Positions 1 through 8,606 of a stretch of 50,574 bases of DNA are shown piece by piece (the first letter of the stretch is position 1; every line of letters begins with the position of its first letter). Location: positions 1 to 50,574 of the forward strand of contig CASEJD010000056.1 in assembly GCA_949288145.1 (NCBI GenBank). The letters run 5' to 3'. This DNA is from an uncultured Coriobacteriia bacterium. GTDB lineage: Bacteria > Actinomycetota > Coriobacteriia > Coriobacteriales > Eggerthellaceae. Position numbers and translations under genes: made by a program. Below the pieces are notes generated by a model. The model saw only the letters and a list, made by a program, of their open reading frames with translations, made no database searches and had not been told where the DNA came from.

Positions 1-22
1 CAGGATCAAACTCTCCGTGGAA
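1..22 (-). rRNA. 16S rRNA, 5' tip (partial)
   Basis: Read on the minus strand, the window's first bases give the conserved 16S start agagtttgatcctg (complement of positions 1-14), preceded by cacgg. Only the 5' tip is present; the gene continues off the left edge. The mature 5' end is estimated at about position 20-22 from the usual distance to this motif and is not exact. Confidence 0.85.
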
Positions 23-248
23 ATCAGAGGGGCTTCTCGCCCCTCCTCGGATCCATGGTCGCTCCTTCGAGCTGATTCTCATCTGCTCGCTGAAAGCTGG
101 AAAAAGAAATTGGAAAGGGCTCTCTCGGGTCGTGCCCGAGGGCTCCTTCGACTTCGTCTCTTCGCGGTATCCGTCTCTCAAGGTGCGGGCTCGGGAGGAG
201 CTCTCCTCCCTGGCCTTGCCGTCTTCCCTGCGGAAGCGGCGAGGAAGT
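23..248 (-). other. rRNA operon leader
   Basis: This is the transcribed leader between the putative rrn promoter and 16S. It contains two hairpins: one next to the gene (aggggc pairing with gcccct, about 27-43) and one with ccctcggg/cccgaggg arms around 122-146. Such leaders hold RNase III processing stems and antitermination signals, but neither can be assigned here. Open frames in this stretch look like chance. Confidence 0.5.
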
Positions 249-277
249 ACAATACGCCCCCTTCCCCTCCCTTGCAA
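249..277 (-). promoter_or_regulatory. Putative rRNA operon promoter
   Basis: On the minus strand there is a -35-like TTGCAA (272-277) and a -10-like TATTGT (249-254), separated by exactly 17 bases. Transcription would start near 242 and run into the 16S gene. Position and spacing fit a sigma-70-type rrn promoter; no expression evidence is available. Confidence 0.5.
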
Positions 278-334
278 GCGGATCCGGGGTTCTCCACGAA
301 TCGTCCACAACTGGGGGTCGAGGGGCGTAAAGAG

Positions 335-361
335 GCCCGGCGCGCCGTGGGCGCGCCGGGC
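335..361 (-). terminator. Terminator-like hairpin after pyrE
   Basis: A perfect 12-bp stem (gcccggcgcgcc / ggcgcgccgggc) with a 3-base loop lies just past the pyrE stop codon. The T tract on the minus side is short (ctcttt). It separates pyrE from the downstream rrn promoter region. Confidence 0.65.
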
Positions 362-391
362 TCGAGTTCGAGAAACTGTGCGTAGTGGAGT

Positions 392-1078
392 TTACTGCTG
401 CTTCACGCCGTACTGCTCGTAGTACGCGTCGATCGCGGCCTTCATGGCCTCGTCGATGACCGGGCCGCCCTCACGCGCCGGGTCGGAGAGCAGTTCCACC
501 ACTTCGGCCATGCTCACGATGGAAGCGACCGGGAAGCCGTACTTCTCCTGGACTTCCTGCTGCGCGGTGACGACGCCGCCCTTGCCCACTTCCATGCGGT
601 TCAGCGAGACGATGAGGCCCTTAATCTCAACGTCGGCTGCGCCCGTCACGATGGGGTACGTCTCGTCGATAGACTTGCCGGACGTGGTCACGTCCTCCAC
701 CATCACCACGCGGTCGCCGTCCTTGAGCTCGGCGCCCAGCAGGTTGCCCGCATCGGCGCCGTGGTCTTTGACCTCCTTGCGGTTGGAGCAGTAGCGGACC
801 TCTTTGCCGTACAGGTCATGGATGGCAATGGCCGTGACGACGGACAGCGGGATGCCCTTGTACGCGGGCCCGAAGAGCACGTCGAAATCAAGGCCGAAGT
901 TGTCGTTGATGGCACGGGCATAGTATTCGCCCAGGCGCTTGAGCTGCTCGCCCGTCACGTAGGCGCCCGCGTTCATGAAGAACGGGCTCTTGCGACCGCT
1001 CTTCAGCGTGAAATCGCCGAACTTGAGCACGTCGCTCTCCACCATGAACTCGATGAACTCCCGCTTGTACGTCTCCAT
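392..1078 (-). CDS. pyrE: Orotate phosphoribosyltransferase
   Basis: This 228-residue cytosolic enzyme joins orotate to PRPP to make orotidine 5'-monophosphate in de novo pyrimidine synthesis. The PRPP-binding loop VVMVEDVTTSGKS is at residues 124-136, and the lysine/arginine-rich segment YCSNRKEVKDHG at about 97-108 corresponds to the mobile catalytic loop. Length matches the family. The ATG at 1078 has a taggag Shine-Dalgarno. No other pyr genes are next to it; it is a single gene divergent from the ClC-type channel and ends at a strong hairpin before the rRNA promoter. The assignment is secure from motif and overall similarity. Confidence 0.93.
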   Translation of the reverse strand: METYKREFIEFMVESDVLKFGDFTLKSGRKSPFFMNAGAYVTGEQLKRLGEYYARAINDNFGLDFDVLFGPAYKGIPLSVVTAIAIHDLYGKEVRYCSNRKEVKDHGADAGNLLGAELKDGDRVVMVEDVTTSGKSIDETYPIVTGAADVEIKGLIVSLNRMEVGKGGVVTAQQEVQEKYGFPVASIVSMAEVVELLSDPAREGGPVIDEAMKAAIDAYYEQYGVKQQ

Positions 1079-1244
1079 GCGCGCTCCTATCCGCGTCCAG
1101 GCCGAGCCTTCGGCAGCCTACCTGCGCTGATTCGGCCAGCCAATGTGCACTTGCTGCCCGTATTGTACCGGACTCGAGACCCTTTATTCGGTATGCTGGC
1201 GGTATTGGAACGCGGTGCGCACTTCGCGCAGGCAGGAGGCGGTT

Positions 1245-2684
1245 ATGCGGCACGTCAATCAGACCGATTCTCAGGCTGCCCATAGCGCCAAGACGCCCAA
1301 AACGCTCCGCGCCGACCGCACGCGCACGACATACTCCGCAGGCATCTCCGCGGACGCGCCCGATGCCGCCAACGGCGCCCCTACCCCCAGCGCTCCCGAT
1401 TCCGCTGAACCTTCTTATGTGGGCGACTACGGTGGCGAGCTGCGAACGGCGCGCGAGAAAGTCGCCGTCGGGCTGCCCACCATCTTGATGGCGCTTGCGG
1501 TCGGGTTCTGCGTCGGCACCGTGGTCTGGGCAGCGCTCGGCGTCTCGAGCTTGCTGGTGAAATTGCTGTGGACCGACCTGCGCCCGGTCTTCGACGTGGC
1601 ATGGTACCCACTTGCGCTCTGCACGATCGGCGGCTTGGTGATCGGCCTGTGGACGAAGTTCTCAGGGACGAAGATCGAGCTGCTCGACGATGTCATGGCG
1701 CAGGTAAAGCGCACGGGCGGCTACCGCGTGGACAACGTGCCGAAGAGCCTCGTGAGCTTTTTCCTGCCGCTCGCGTTCGGCGGCTCCATCGGACCGGAAG
1801 CAGGCCTGACAGGGCTGATCGCCGCAGCGTGCACGTGGATCGGCACCACGCTCAAGCGCGCTGGCCTGAAGGCGAAGAGCGTGACGGACCTGACGCTTTC
1901 GGCGACGCTTTCCGCCGTGTTCGGAACGCCGTTTTTGGGCATCGTCGCCACGGCGGACGACGGCATGCCGCGCGCCGAGGACTACGCGTTCCGACGTCCG
2001 GCGAAAATCGTGCTGTACACCGCGGCGGCATTCGGGGCGTTCGGCGGCATTTCACTCATCACGTCGATTCCTGGCATGAGCTCGGGCCTGCCGCGCTTTG
2101 GCACCTTCGACGCTGGGCTGCTCGAGTACGCATGGTTCGTGCCCATCGTGGTGGCAGGCTGGCTTTTGGCCCTACTGTTCCATGCGGCCGAAGCGGGAAC
2201 GGCGAAGCTCGGCGCGCGCCTGGCAGCGTTCCCAGTGTTCTCGGCGCTCCTGTGCGGCGCGCTTATTGGTCTGGCGGGCACGTTCTTGCCCGACGTGTTG
2301 TTCGCCGGCGAGGAACAATCCAGCGAAATCATGGGAACCTGGACGAACATGGGCGCCGCGACCTTACTGCTGACCGGCGTGCTGAAACTTGTGGCGACGC
2401 CGCTGTGCCAACACCTTGGATGGGTCGGCGGCCACTTCTTCCCGTCCATTTTCGCGGGCATCAGCTTCGGTTACGGCCTGGCGGCGCTCACGGGCGCCGA
2501 GCCGCTGTTCTGCGTGACGGTGTGCGTGACCTCGCTCGTGGCGGGCATCATGCGCAAGCCGTTCGCTGCGATCGCGCTGCTCATCTTGTGCTTCCCGCTC
2601 GACGGCGTGCTGTGGATGGGCCTGGCGGCCGTGCTGGGCGCGGCGCTGCCCATGCCGAAGGCCCTTCTGGGCAAGAAGGCGTAG
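1245..2684 (+). CDS. ClC-family chloride channel/ion transporter
   Basis: This 479-residue polytopic inner-membrane protein belongs to the ClC superfamily (chloride channels or anion/H+ antiporters). After a hydrophilic N-terminal tail of about 70 residues it has many membrane helices. Two ClC signature regions can be seen: GSIGPEAG (about 180-187, matching the GxEGP selectivity-filter loop, although the order of residues differs) and VGGHFFPS (about 394-401, matching GGxFxP). The ATG at 1245 is chosen over an upstream in-frame ATG at 1143 because aggagg lies at 1234-1239. The altered first motif means the ion and the transport mode cannot be predicted. It is monocistronic and converges on the lysozyme gene. 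Confidence 0.82.
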   Translation: MRHVNQTDSQAAHSAKTPKTLRADRTRTTYSAGISADAPDAANGAPTPSAPDSAEPSYVGDYGGELRTAREKVAVGLPTILMALAVGFCVGTVVWAALGVSSLLVKLLWTDLRPVFDVAWYPLALCTIGGLVIGLWTKFSGTKIELLDDVMAQVKRTGGYRVDNVPKSLVSFFLPLAFGGSIGPEAGLTGLIAAACTWIGTTLKRAGLKAKSVTDLTLSATLSAVFGTPFLGIVATADDGMPRAEDYAFRRPAKIVLYTAAAFGAFGGISLITSIPGMSSGLPRFGTFDAGLLEYAWFVPIVVAGWLLALLFHAAEAGTAKLGARLAAFPVFSALLCGALIGLAGTFLPDVLFAGEEQSSEIMGTWTNMGAATLLLTGVLKLVATPLCQHLGWVGGHFFPSIFAGISFGYGLAALTGAEPLFCVTVCVTSLVAGIMRKPFAAIALLILCFPLDGVLWMGLAAVLGAALPMPKALLGKKA

Positions 2685-2819
2685 CACGGGAAGCCGCACG
2701 CAATCGCGTGCGATCGGGCGGCACGATCATACGCGCGCCAGCGCCCAGGCCCCGCAGGACGCACGACCGCCGAGAGCTCAGCGCGTACGGGCGCAAGCCG
2801 GCCTTCCGCCCGCGCCCCA

Positions 2820-3686
2820 CTATTCGTAGGTGCCCGTGCGCTCCTCTACCATATATATGTTAAGGTCGACTTCCGTGTCGATGCCGCGCACCGTGCCGGA
2901 GTTGGTGTACTGCCACATGATGAAATCAAAGTCCGCGCTCGGCTCGGCGACGTCGTACTCGGCGTACCACACCGGGTAGGCCGACAGCTCGTCCATGTTG
3001 CGCTGCGCCATGTCGATCTGGTTGCCGTAGACCATCGGGCGGTAGCCCGCGTTCTCAATCTCCTGGCAGAACGCGATGGCGTTGGCCGTCAGCTGGTCCG
3101 CGGACAGGTTGTTCGCCCGACCCTCCCCCTCCACGGGCTCTTGGTCGAACACCACCGGATACTGCACGCTCTCCGGCGAGAGACCGTGAGACGAGAGCGT
3201 GCTCAGGACGAATTGCGCCTCTTCGCGCGCCTCGTCCTCGCTCGTCGCCTGCGAGAAGAAGTAGGCGCCGAACGGCATGCCCACGGATTGGACGCCCAGC
3301 ACGTTGTCGGCGAACGTCGTGTCCTCGTAGAGCTGGCCTTCCGTCGAGCCGCGGTTGCCCAGGCGCAGCATGGCGAAATCGATGCCGTCCTGCGCCACGG
3401 CGGCCCAGTTGACGCTGTGCTGGTGGTCGGACACGTCGATGCCCACGCGCGATTTGACCTCGCCGTTCTCGGAGTAAACGTAGCGGCCGTCCTCGCGGGA
3501 GAGGTTCGCCGCCCAATCGTAGGGGCTCACGTAGGTCAGGTGGCGCTGCTCTTCGACAGCGCCCGTGCCGTCGTCCGACGCGCAACCGGTGAGTACCGTG
3601 GGAATCGCGAGCATGCATGCGAGCATCGTGGCGAGCGCGGCGCGACCCGCCATGCGAGCGGGATGGGAAATCTTGAAAAAGGGCAT
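2820..3686 (-). CDS. GH25 lysozyme-like lipoprotein
   Basis: This 288-residue predicted lipoprotein has a basic N-terminus, a hydrophobic stretch and the lipobox VLTGC (Cys35), so it should be anchored outside the membrane. Residues about 82-280 form a glycoside hydrolase family 25 (muramidase) domain: GIDVSDHQ (Asp84), then VVFDQEPVEG with Asp181 and Glu183, the DxE acidic pair of the family, and late strands MVYG and FIMWQYT. It would cleave MurNAc-GlcNAc bonds in peptidoglycan, in remodelling or in competition. The ATG at 3686 follows gaaagga. It is a single gene converging with the ClC gene. Confidence 0.88.
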   Translation of the reverse strand: MPFFKISHPARMAGRAALATMLACMLAIPTVLTGCASDDGTGAVEEQRHLTYVSPYDWAANLSREDGRYVYSENGEVKSRVGIDVSDHQHSVNWAAVAQDGIDFAMLRLGNRGSTEGQLYEDTTFADNVLGVQSVGMPFGAYFFSQATSEDEAREEAQFVLSTLSSHGLSPESVQYPVVFDQEPVEGEGRANNLSADQLTANAIAFCQEIENAGYRPMVYGNQIDMAQRNMDELSAYPVWYAEYDVAEPSADFDFIMWQYTNSGTVRGIDTEVDLNIYMVEERTGTYE

Positions 3687-3852
3687 GGTCGTCCTTTCGT
3701 GCGTTTCAGGTTCGCCCCATCATACGGAGGCTGACGGCTTGTCGCGCGTACGTTCGCGCGTCTTCGCAGAAGCGGCACCGAACCGGCACTGAACCGCCAC
3801 GCGCTGCCCACAGACCCGTCGTAACCCCCCTAAATATGAAGACCCTGAGGAG

Positions 3853-3893
3853 AACCGCCCCTTTGCAAAGAATTATCTTGCAAAGGGGCGGTT
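3853..3893. repeat. 16-bp perfect hairpin upstream of tRNA-fMet
   Basis: Positions 3853-3868 and 3878-3893 are perfect inverted copies (aaccgcccctttgcaa / ttgcaaaggggcggtt) around a 9-base loop. No T tract follows on the minus strand, and only a loose AT-rich stretch follows on the plus strand. It lies in the 250-base gap between the lysozyme gene and the tRNA. It could be a transcription terminator, a REP-type element or part of the tRNA promoter region; nothing distinguishes these. Confidence 0.6.
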
Positions 3894-3937
3894 GCGTGAG
3901 TAATATTAATTTTCGTTCTTCGGAACGCACTTCACAG

Positions 3938-4090
<153 letters not shown>

Positions 4091-4238
4091 AACGAGAGGA
4101 CGGGATGGCGACGTCAGCCGACATACTCCGTCCTCTGCAACGCAATGCAGTATCCATTTCCGAGGCAAGCGAGCAGGCTAGCACTGAAGCAGAATTGCAT
4201 TGGCTGGCTTGATCTGTCAGGTTGATGGCTCGAAGAAT

Positions 4239-5663
4239 TTACCGCACAACGTCTCCATCGTCGAACGGATCCCCGCATTCCGGGCAAAACTTGGTCGGCC
4301 GCGCGCCAGGTTGCGGCTCCCATCCGCACTTGTCGCAACGGTACTGCGGAACACCCGCCGGTTTGGGCGAGCCGCATTCGCTGCAAAACTTGCCTTTGTT
4401 GACGACACCGCATGAACAGGCCCATCCATTGCACTCGACAGGTTTCGACTTGCCGCATTCAGGGCAGAATTTCCCGACGCTCTCTGCGCCACAACTACAG
4501 GTCCAGGCACCTTGCGCCTCCGCTTGAGACGCTCCGCAGGCTTGGCAGAAATTGCCGCTGTTGCCCGCCTGTCCGCACGCGCATGTCCACCCTGCGGACG
4601 GTGCGCTCGTCGCGACGGCAGCACCCTGCTGGGCGGCAGCAGGGTGCGCCTGTTGCTTCATTTGATAGAGGTCCTGCGCGGTTGCGCCAGCTGCGCCCTG
4701 CGCCATGCTCATGCCCATGAACGCCATCGCAGGCCCGCCCGCTCCTGTGTTTTCCGCGGCTGCTTGCATGGCGGCGCCTTGCGCGCCCACCATGTAGGCT
4801 GCCGCAAGCGTGGGATCGCGAAACGCAGCATTGCGCTGCATCTCCTTGATCATCTGCTCGTCTTCCTCGTTTGCCTTGACCGAGGAAACGCCCACGCGCT
4901 GGATTTCTATCCCGCGAAAGTCACGCCATTGCTCCGAAAGCTCGTCCTTGAGGACCTCGGCAAGCTCTTTTGCCTTTCCTGGCAGTTCAGAATAACGAAT
5001 GCCCATGGCGGAAATGCGGGCGAACGCCGGCTGGAGCGCCGTCAGCAGCTCGCTCTTCAGCTGGCTGTCGAGCTCTTCTCGACCGTACACGTCCGCAACG
5101 TTGCCGCATACATTCGCGTAGAGCAACATCGGATTCGTGATCTTGTAGCTGTATTCCCCGAAGCATCGTATCGCTATGTCAATGTCGATTCCCGCGCGCT
5201 CGTCGACCACACGAAACGGCACTGGCGAGGGAGTCCCGTATTTGTTGCCTATCAGCTCTTTGGTGTTGAAATAGTACACACGCTGGTCCATGGGGGCTTC
5301 CCCGCCGAAGATGAAACGCTTGCCGACATTGGCGAGCACGGAGGTTATGCTCGCGCCGAGTTCTCCCGTGAACAGAGAAGGCTCCGTGCCTGCCTCGTAG
5401 GTGTACTCGCCGGGCTCAGCGCAGATGTCCACCACCTTGCCTTGTTCGACGATGAGCATGCACTGCCCGTCCGCGACGGCGATCACTGAACCGTCAGAGA
5501 TGATGTTGTCGGACCCTTTCGTGTTGCTCGATCGGCCCGAGGCGCGCTTCGTCCCCTTGACGGCCAGAGCGTCAGCGGGAATGGCCTCGCAGTAGAAGTA
5601 GTCTTTCCATTGCTCCGCCAGAACGCCGCCCGCAGATTCCATTGCCGCTTTGATGAGCCCCAT
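4239..5663 (-). CDS. SPFH-domain protein with C-terminal zinc ribbons
   Basis: This 474-residue cytosolic protein resembles the SPFH/band-7-like 'virion core' family (YdjI-type). Residues about 30-300 form the SPFH-like part, including ISDGSVIAVADGQ and the segment RGIEIQRVGVSSV typical of the domain's end. An alanine/methionine/glutamine-rich linker (about 300-357) leads to four or five CxC/CxxC zinc ribbons at 358-474 (for example WTCSCG...FCPECG). There is no signal peptide or membrane span. The ATG at 5663 follows gaaagga. The gene lies 156 bases downstream of the DUF4428 gene on the same strand and is probably co-transcribed. Family members act as membrane-stress scaffolds or are uncharacterised; no enzymatic role is proposed. 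Confidence 0.8.
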   Translation of the reverse strand: MGLIKAAMESAGGVLAEQWKDYFYCEAIPADALAVKGTKRASGRSSNTKGSDNIISDGSVIAVADGQCMLIVEQGKVVDICAEPGEYTYEAGTEPSLFTGELGASITSVLANVGKRFIFGGEAPMDQRVYYFNTKELIGNKYGTPSPVPFRVVDERAGIDIDIAIRCFGEYSYKITNPMLLYANVCGNVADVYGREELDSQLKSELLTALQPAFARISAMGIRYSELPGKAKELAEVLKDELSEQWRDFRGIEIQRVGVSSVKANEEDEQMIKEMQRNAAFRDPTLAAAYMVGAQGAAMQAAAENTGAGGPAMAFMGMSMAQGAAGATAQDLYQMKQQAHPAAAQQGAAVATSAPSAGWTCACGQAGNSGNFCQACGASQAEAQGAWTCSCGAESVGKFCPECGKSKPVECNGWACSCGVVNKGKFCSECGSPKPAGVPQYRCDKCGWEPQPGARPTKFCPECGDPFDDGDVVR

Positions 5664-5819
5664 GATCTAGTCCTTTCAATCGCTAGTCGATAGCTATCAT
5701 GCAATCGCATCGCGAGGGCGCCGATTGCCTTGCCCCATGCCTCACGCCCCATGCCCGATGCAAAAACAAAGCACGAGGCAGCCCCAACGGCCAGTTGCCC
5801 AGAGCCATCCGGCCATGAA

Positions 5820-6644
5820 TTACGCGCCAAGGGCGCCGCCGCAGAACTCACAGCAATTCGTTGCCGTAGGCATTGTTGTCGCGCCACAATATGGGCATGT
5901 GAGAGCCGTTTTGGGAGCCGACGCCGCCTCGATTTCTTCGCGCGCGCTCTGACGGTTCTCCAAAAGAATCGCGACTATGCTTTCGCACATGTCGCGATAC
6001 ATGCGATACTCGACGTCAATCTCGGGATTGAACGCGTTCGCGCTCGGAAGCGCGCCGATGACGAGGTTGACCCCTCCCGAGTTCGCGGAAATCTCAGATC
6101 CGCGCAGTTCCTCTATCTCGACTCTTCGGCTGTTCACCTTGAAGCGCATGTCGTCGAAATACGGGTTGTTGACACGCACGGTCACAAAAAAGTTATAGGA
6201 ATGTTTAAACCTCGGCGGATCGCAGCTCACGGACTCACCGTTTTCGTCAAAACGCGTTATCTCGTCAACGTCTTCATCGATGTCGAACGTGCACCCTGTG
6301 ATATCGGAAAGCTTGAGGACGTCAGGATTGGCTTCTGAGTAATTGCGCGCAGACGTGACCATGAATCGCCCCGCATTCTCATCGATAAGGACCTTGGTGG
6401 CTTCGCCAAGCGAAAGCGTCGCGCAAAACGCCCCGACATCCGCCTTGTTCGCCTCACGGTATGCGAGCTGGCTTTCGATCTGTTCGACGGTCGAGTGTCG
6501 CCGCTCGTCGAACCATGGCGACAACTTTGACGCGCACGCTTTGCACATGTTTCCGTCTTCGAGCTTCCGATTGCCCAGAAGGCCAATCTCACCGCCGCAA
6601 ATCGCACACTCCTTCTTCTCGAACAGTTTCCCGAACAGGCCCAT
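5820..6644 (-). CDS. DUF4428-type zinc-finger protein
   Basis: This 274-residue protein of unknown function starts MGLFGKLF, followed at once by a treble-clef-like zinc finger (CAICGGEIG ... MCKACASKLSPWF), as in DUF4428 proteins. The middle half is a beta-rich domain of PH or SHOCT-associated type (YNFFVTVRVNNPYF). A final zinc ribbon is CPYCGA ... CCEFCG. The ATG at 6644 is chosen over an upstream frame extension because aaaggaggg precedes it. With the SPFH/zinc-ribbon gene downstream it forms a two-gene unit, a pairing seen in other Gram-positive genomes. Function is not known; a role with lipid or membrane platforms is only inference. Confidence 0.72.
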   Translation of the reverse strand: MGLFGKLFEKKECAICGGEIGLLGNRKLEDGNMCKACASKLSPWFDERRHSTVEQIESQLAYREANKADVGAFCATLSLGEATKVLIDENAGRFMVTSARNYSEANPDVLKLSDITGCTFDIDEDVDEITRFDENGESVSCDPPRFKHSYNFFVTVRVNNPYFDDMRFKVNSRRVEIEELRGSEISANSGGVNLVIGALPSANAFNPEIDVEYRMYRDMCESIVAILLENRQSAREEIEAASAPKTALTCPYCGATTMPTATNCCEFCGGALGA

Positions 6645-6840
6645 GGCTATCCCTCCTTTGTCGGACGCCGTGCCAAGCAGCTGCGCAGCCGTTTGCACGT
6701 GCGCCTCTATTGGCAACTGACGTGCAGTCCTCGAGGACCCCTCTAAGCAAGACCCCTGTCGCGCGCAATCAGGTCAGCAGCTCTTACGCGGGCCCATTAT
6801 GCGTTCGTCAAGTCATGAAAATCCATTATCAGATTGGGTA

Positions 6841-6877
6841 TTTCGAAACAGGGAATGCCGCGTACTCAATTTGGTTA
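6841..6877. promoter_or_regulatory. Candidate regulator site (tttcgaaa ... tactcaatttg)
   Basis: This site lies between the DUF4428 gene start and the LuxR stop. The block tttcgaaa (6841-6848) is followed 14 bases later by tactcaatttggtta (6863-6877), an imperfect inverted repeat. The same two blocks, with a perfect palindrome, occur at 10161-10193. The shared design suggests a common DNA-binding protein; the neighbouring LuxR protein is the obvious candidate. Confidence 0.45.
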
Positions 6878-6893
6878 GAAAACTGGCCGATGC

Positions 6894-8489
6894 CTACGCC
6901 CCAGGAGATTGCGGAACATCCTCTTCGCCAAAAAGCGCATCGAGCCGCTTGCAGCGACGGAATAGCTCGAGGTAGAGTACAAGCTCTTCACGCGAGCCGA
7001 CGTTCAACTTGTGGTAGATGTTCGCATTATGCTTGCGTGCAGTATGAATGCTGATGAACAAGCGCTCAGCGACCTCGCTCGTCTCCATGTTCTCGGCGTA
7101 GAGCTTGACCACCTTGCGCTCTGTGGCGGTAAGGGTCTCGAAGCGAGCTGAGAAATCGTCGAGCAAGGACGCCACGTCCGGTGGAAGCAAGTTTGGTTGG
7201 ATGTTCGCCGCCCTGGAGTCGAGCACCGAAACGAGCGTGTCAATTTCAGAGAATCCCGTCAGGCTCTCCTCCACAGAGCCGTTCGTCTTGATGAGGTCAA
7301 CGGCATCCGCTATGGGCTTGACGAACTGGCGAGACAGGTAGCGGGACAGCGCGAAAGCCGCAACGAACAGAAGCAGCGAGACGAAGAAAATTTTCATGCG
7401 GTCGGAAGAAACCATCGAGCCGTAATACTCTTGGGGGATCAGCGTCATGACGCACACGTCCTTGCCATCCGTCGTTTGGAGACCGAGGGACGTATGGAGG
7501 CCGATGAAAGACCCACTTGATGTTGAGTACAGATTGAACCCGGACTGTTCGCGAATGTAAAGCTTGTCGGTACTAGACAGGTAAGTCGACTTGAGCTCTC
7601 CGGTCATCCCTTTGGAAAGGTCGGCAACGCCGTCACTCACGGGAGCGATAGCCGTCATCACGGGCCCATACTCGCTGCTCTGGGCAGGGTAGGACAGCTT
7701 GAGAAACAAGTCGCTGAGCTCCAGGCCGCACATTCCTCGCACGGTCCCGCTCGAAGCGTAGATGGGGGCAACGACCATGACAACGTTCTCCCAGGTGCCG
7801 GGAAGCTGCGACCGATTCGTCCATCGACAGCTCCCTGAAAGCCTTTCGTCCGAATCGAGAAGCATCGTTTCGTAGCCGGGCATGAGCGAAACGTCGAATT
7901 CCATTCGCCATCGGTTATGGAGCTCAAGACCGCTCTCTCGAGCGATTTGGGGGATCCCACGATACAGGACGACGTCTCGACCGACCACTTCGCTTACGCT
8001 GAGGTTTGCGAATCTGACGTACACGCCAGCGCGAGAGTCCTCGGACTCGTTCAATCTCGTATTGACCGTAGCGTCGATGATGGCAAAGGCGCCGTTGCAT
8101 GGGCTTGATTCGAGCGTAGTGCGGAGCAATGAGAACAGCGAGCGCTCTGCCTTGGCAATGCCTTCCGAATCATCATTGAGTTTGGAGGTAGGATGGGTGA
8201 GCAATTGAGCGTCGAGGGCATTCGAAGCCTCTTGGGAAAGGTCTATCGCATGAGCGGCGAGCGCACCTGTCTGCTTCGTGACGTTCGCTACCGTGCTGGC
8301 ATGGTGAGCGCCGAGCGCATGGCGAAGGTTGTTTTCCCGGATGGTGAACACGCCAGACAGGCTGGCAAGCGCAAGCACTGCAGCAAGCAAGACGACGAGC
8401 ATTGAGGTCCAATACGCAAAAAGCTTGCACCGCATGGACGCCTTGCGCGTCGTGTGCGTGAGTTTGAGAACCCTCCCTATGCGGGCCAT
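6894..8489 (-). CDS. Membrane-anchored LuxR-family sensor regulator
   Basis: This 531-residue one-component regulator has a transmembrane helix near residues 22-50, a large extracytoplasmic region (about 50-360) that reads like a Cache-type sensor, a second helix (about 365-386, FFVSLLLFVAAFALSRYLS) and a short HAMP-like linker. At 453-507 there is a LuxR-type helix-turn-helix (LTATERKVVKLYAENMETSE). It would bind DNA from the membrane in response to an external ligand. The ATG at 8489 follows gaaaggaagg. The gene lies 117 bases downstream of the solute-binding lipoprotein gene on the same strand and probably shares its transcript. The ligand is unknown. Confidence 0.85.
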   Translation of the reverse strand: MARIGRVLKLTHTTRKASMRCKLFAYWTSMLVVLLAAVLALASLSGVFTIRENNLRHALGAHHASTVANVTKQTGALAAHAIDLSQEASNALDAQLLTHPTSKLNDDSEGIAKAERSLFSLLRTTLESSPCNGAFAIIDATVNTRLNESEDSRAGVYVRFANLSVSEVVGRDVVLYRGIPQIARESGLELHNRWRMEFDVSLMPGYETMLLDSDERLSGSCRWTNRSQLPGTWENVVMVVAPIYASSGTVRGMCGLELSDLFLKLSYPAQSSEYGPVMTAIAPVSDGVADLSKGMTGELKSTYLSSTDKLYIREQSGFNLYSTSSGSFIGLHTSLGLQTTDGKDVCVMTLIPQEYYGSMVSSDRMKIFFVSLLLFVAAFALSRYLSRQFVKPIADAVDLIKTNGSVEESLTGFSEIDTLVSVLDSRAANIQPNLLPPDVASLLDDFSARFETLTATERKVVKLYAENMETSEVAERLFISIHTARKHNANIYHKLNVGSREELVLYLELFRRCKRLDALFGEEDVPQSPGA

Positions 8490-8606
8490 GCGCGACCTTC
8501 CTTTCTTCGATCAGGGGTCGGCCCGGTCGACAGGCCATGTGCTTCCCGCGACCATGCACGGAGCCTCCTGCCGAATTCCAAACGGCTTGCAGAATCTAGT
8601 TCGGCA

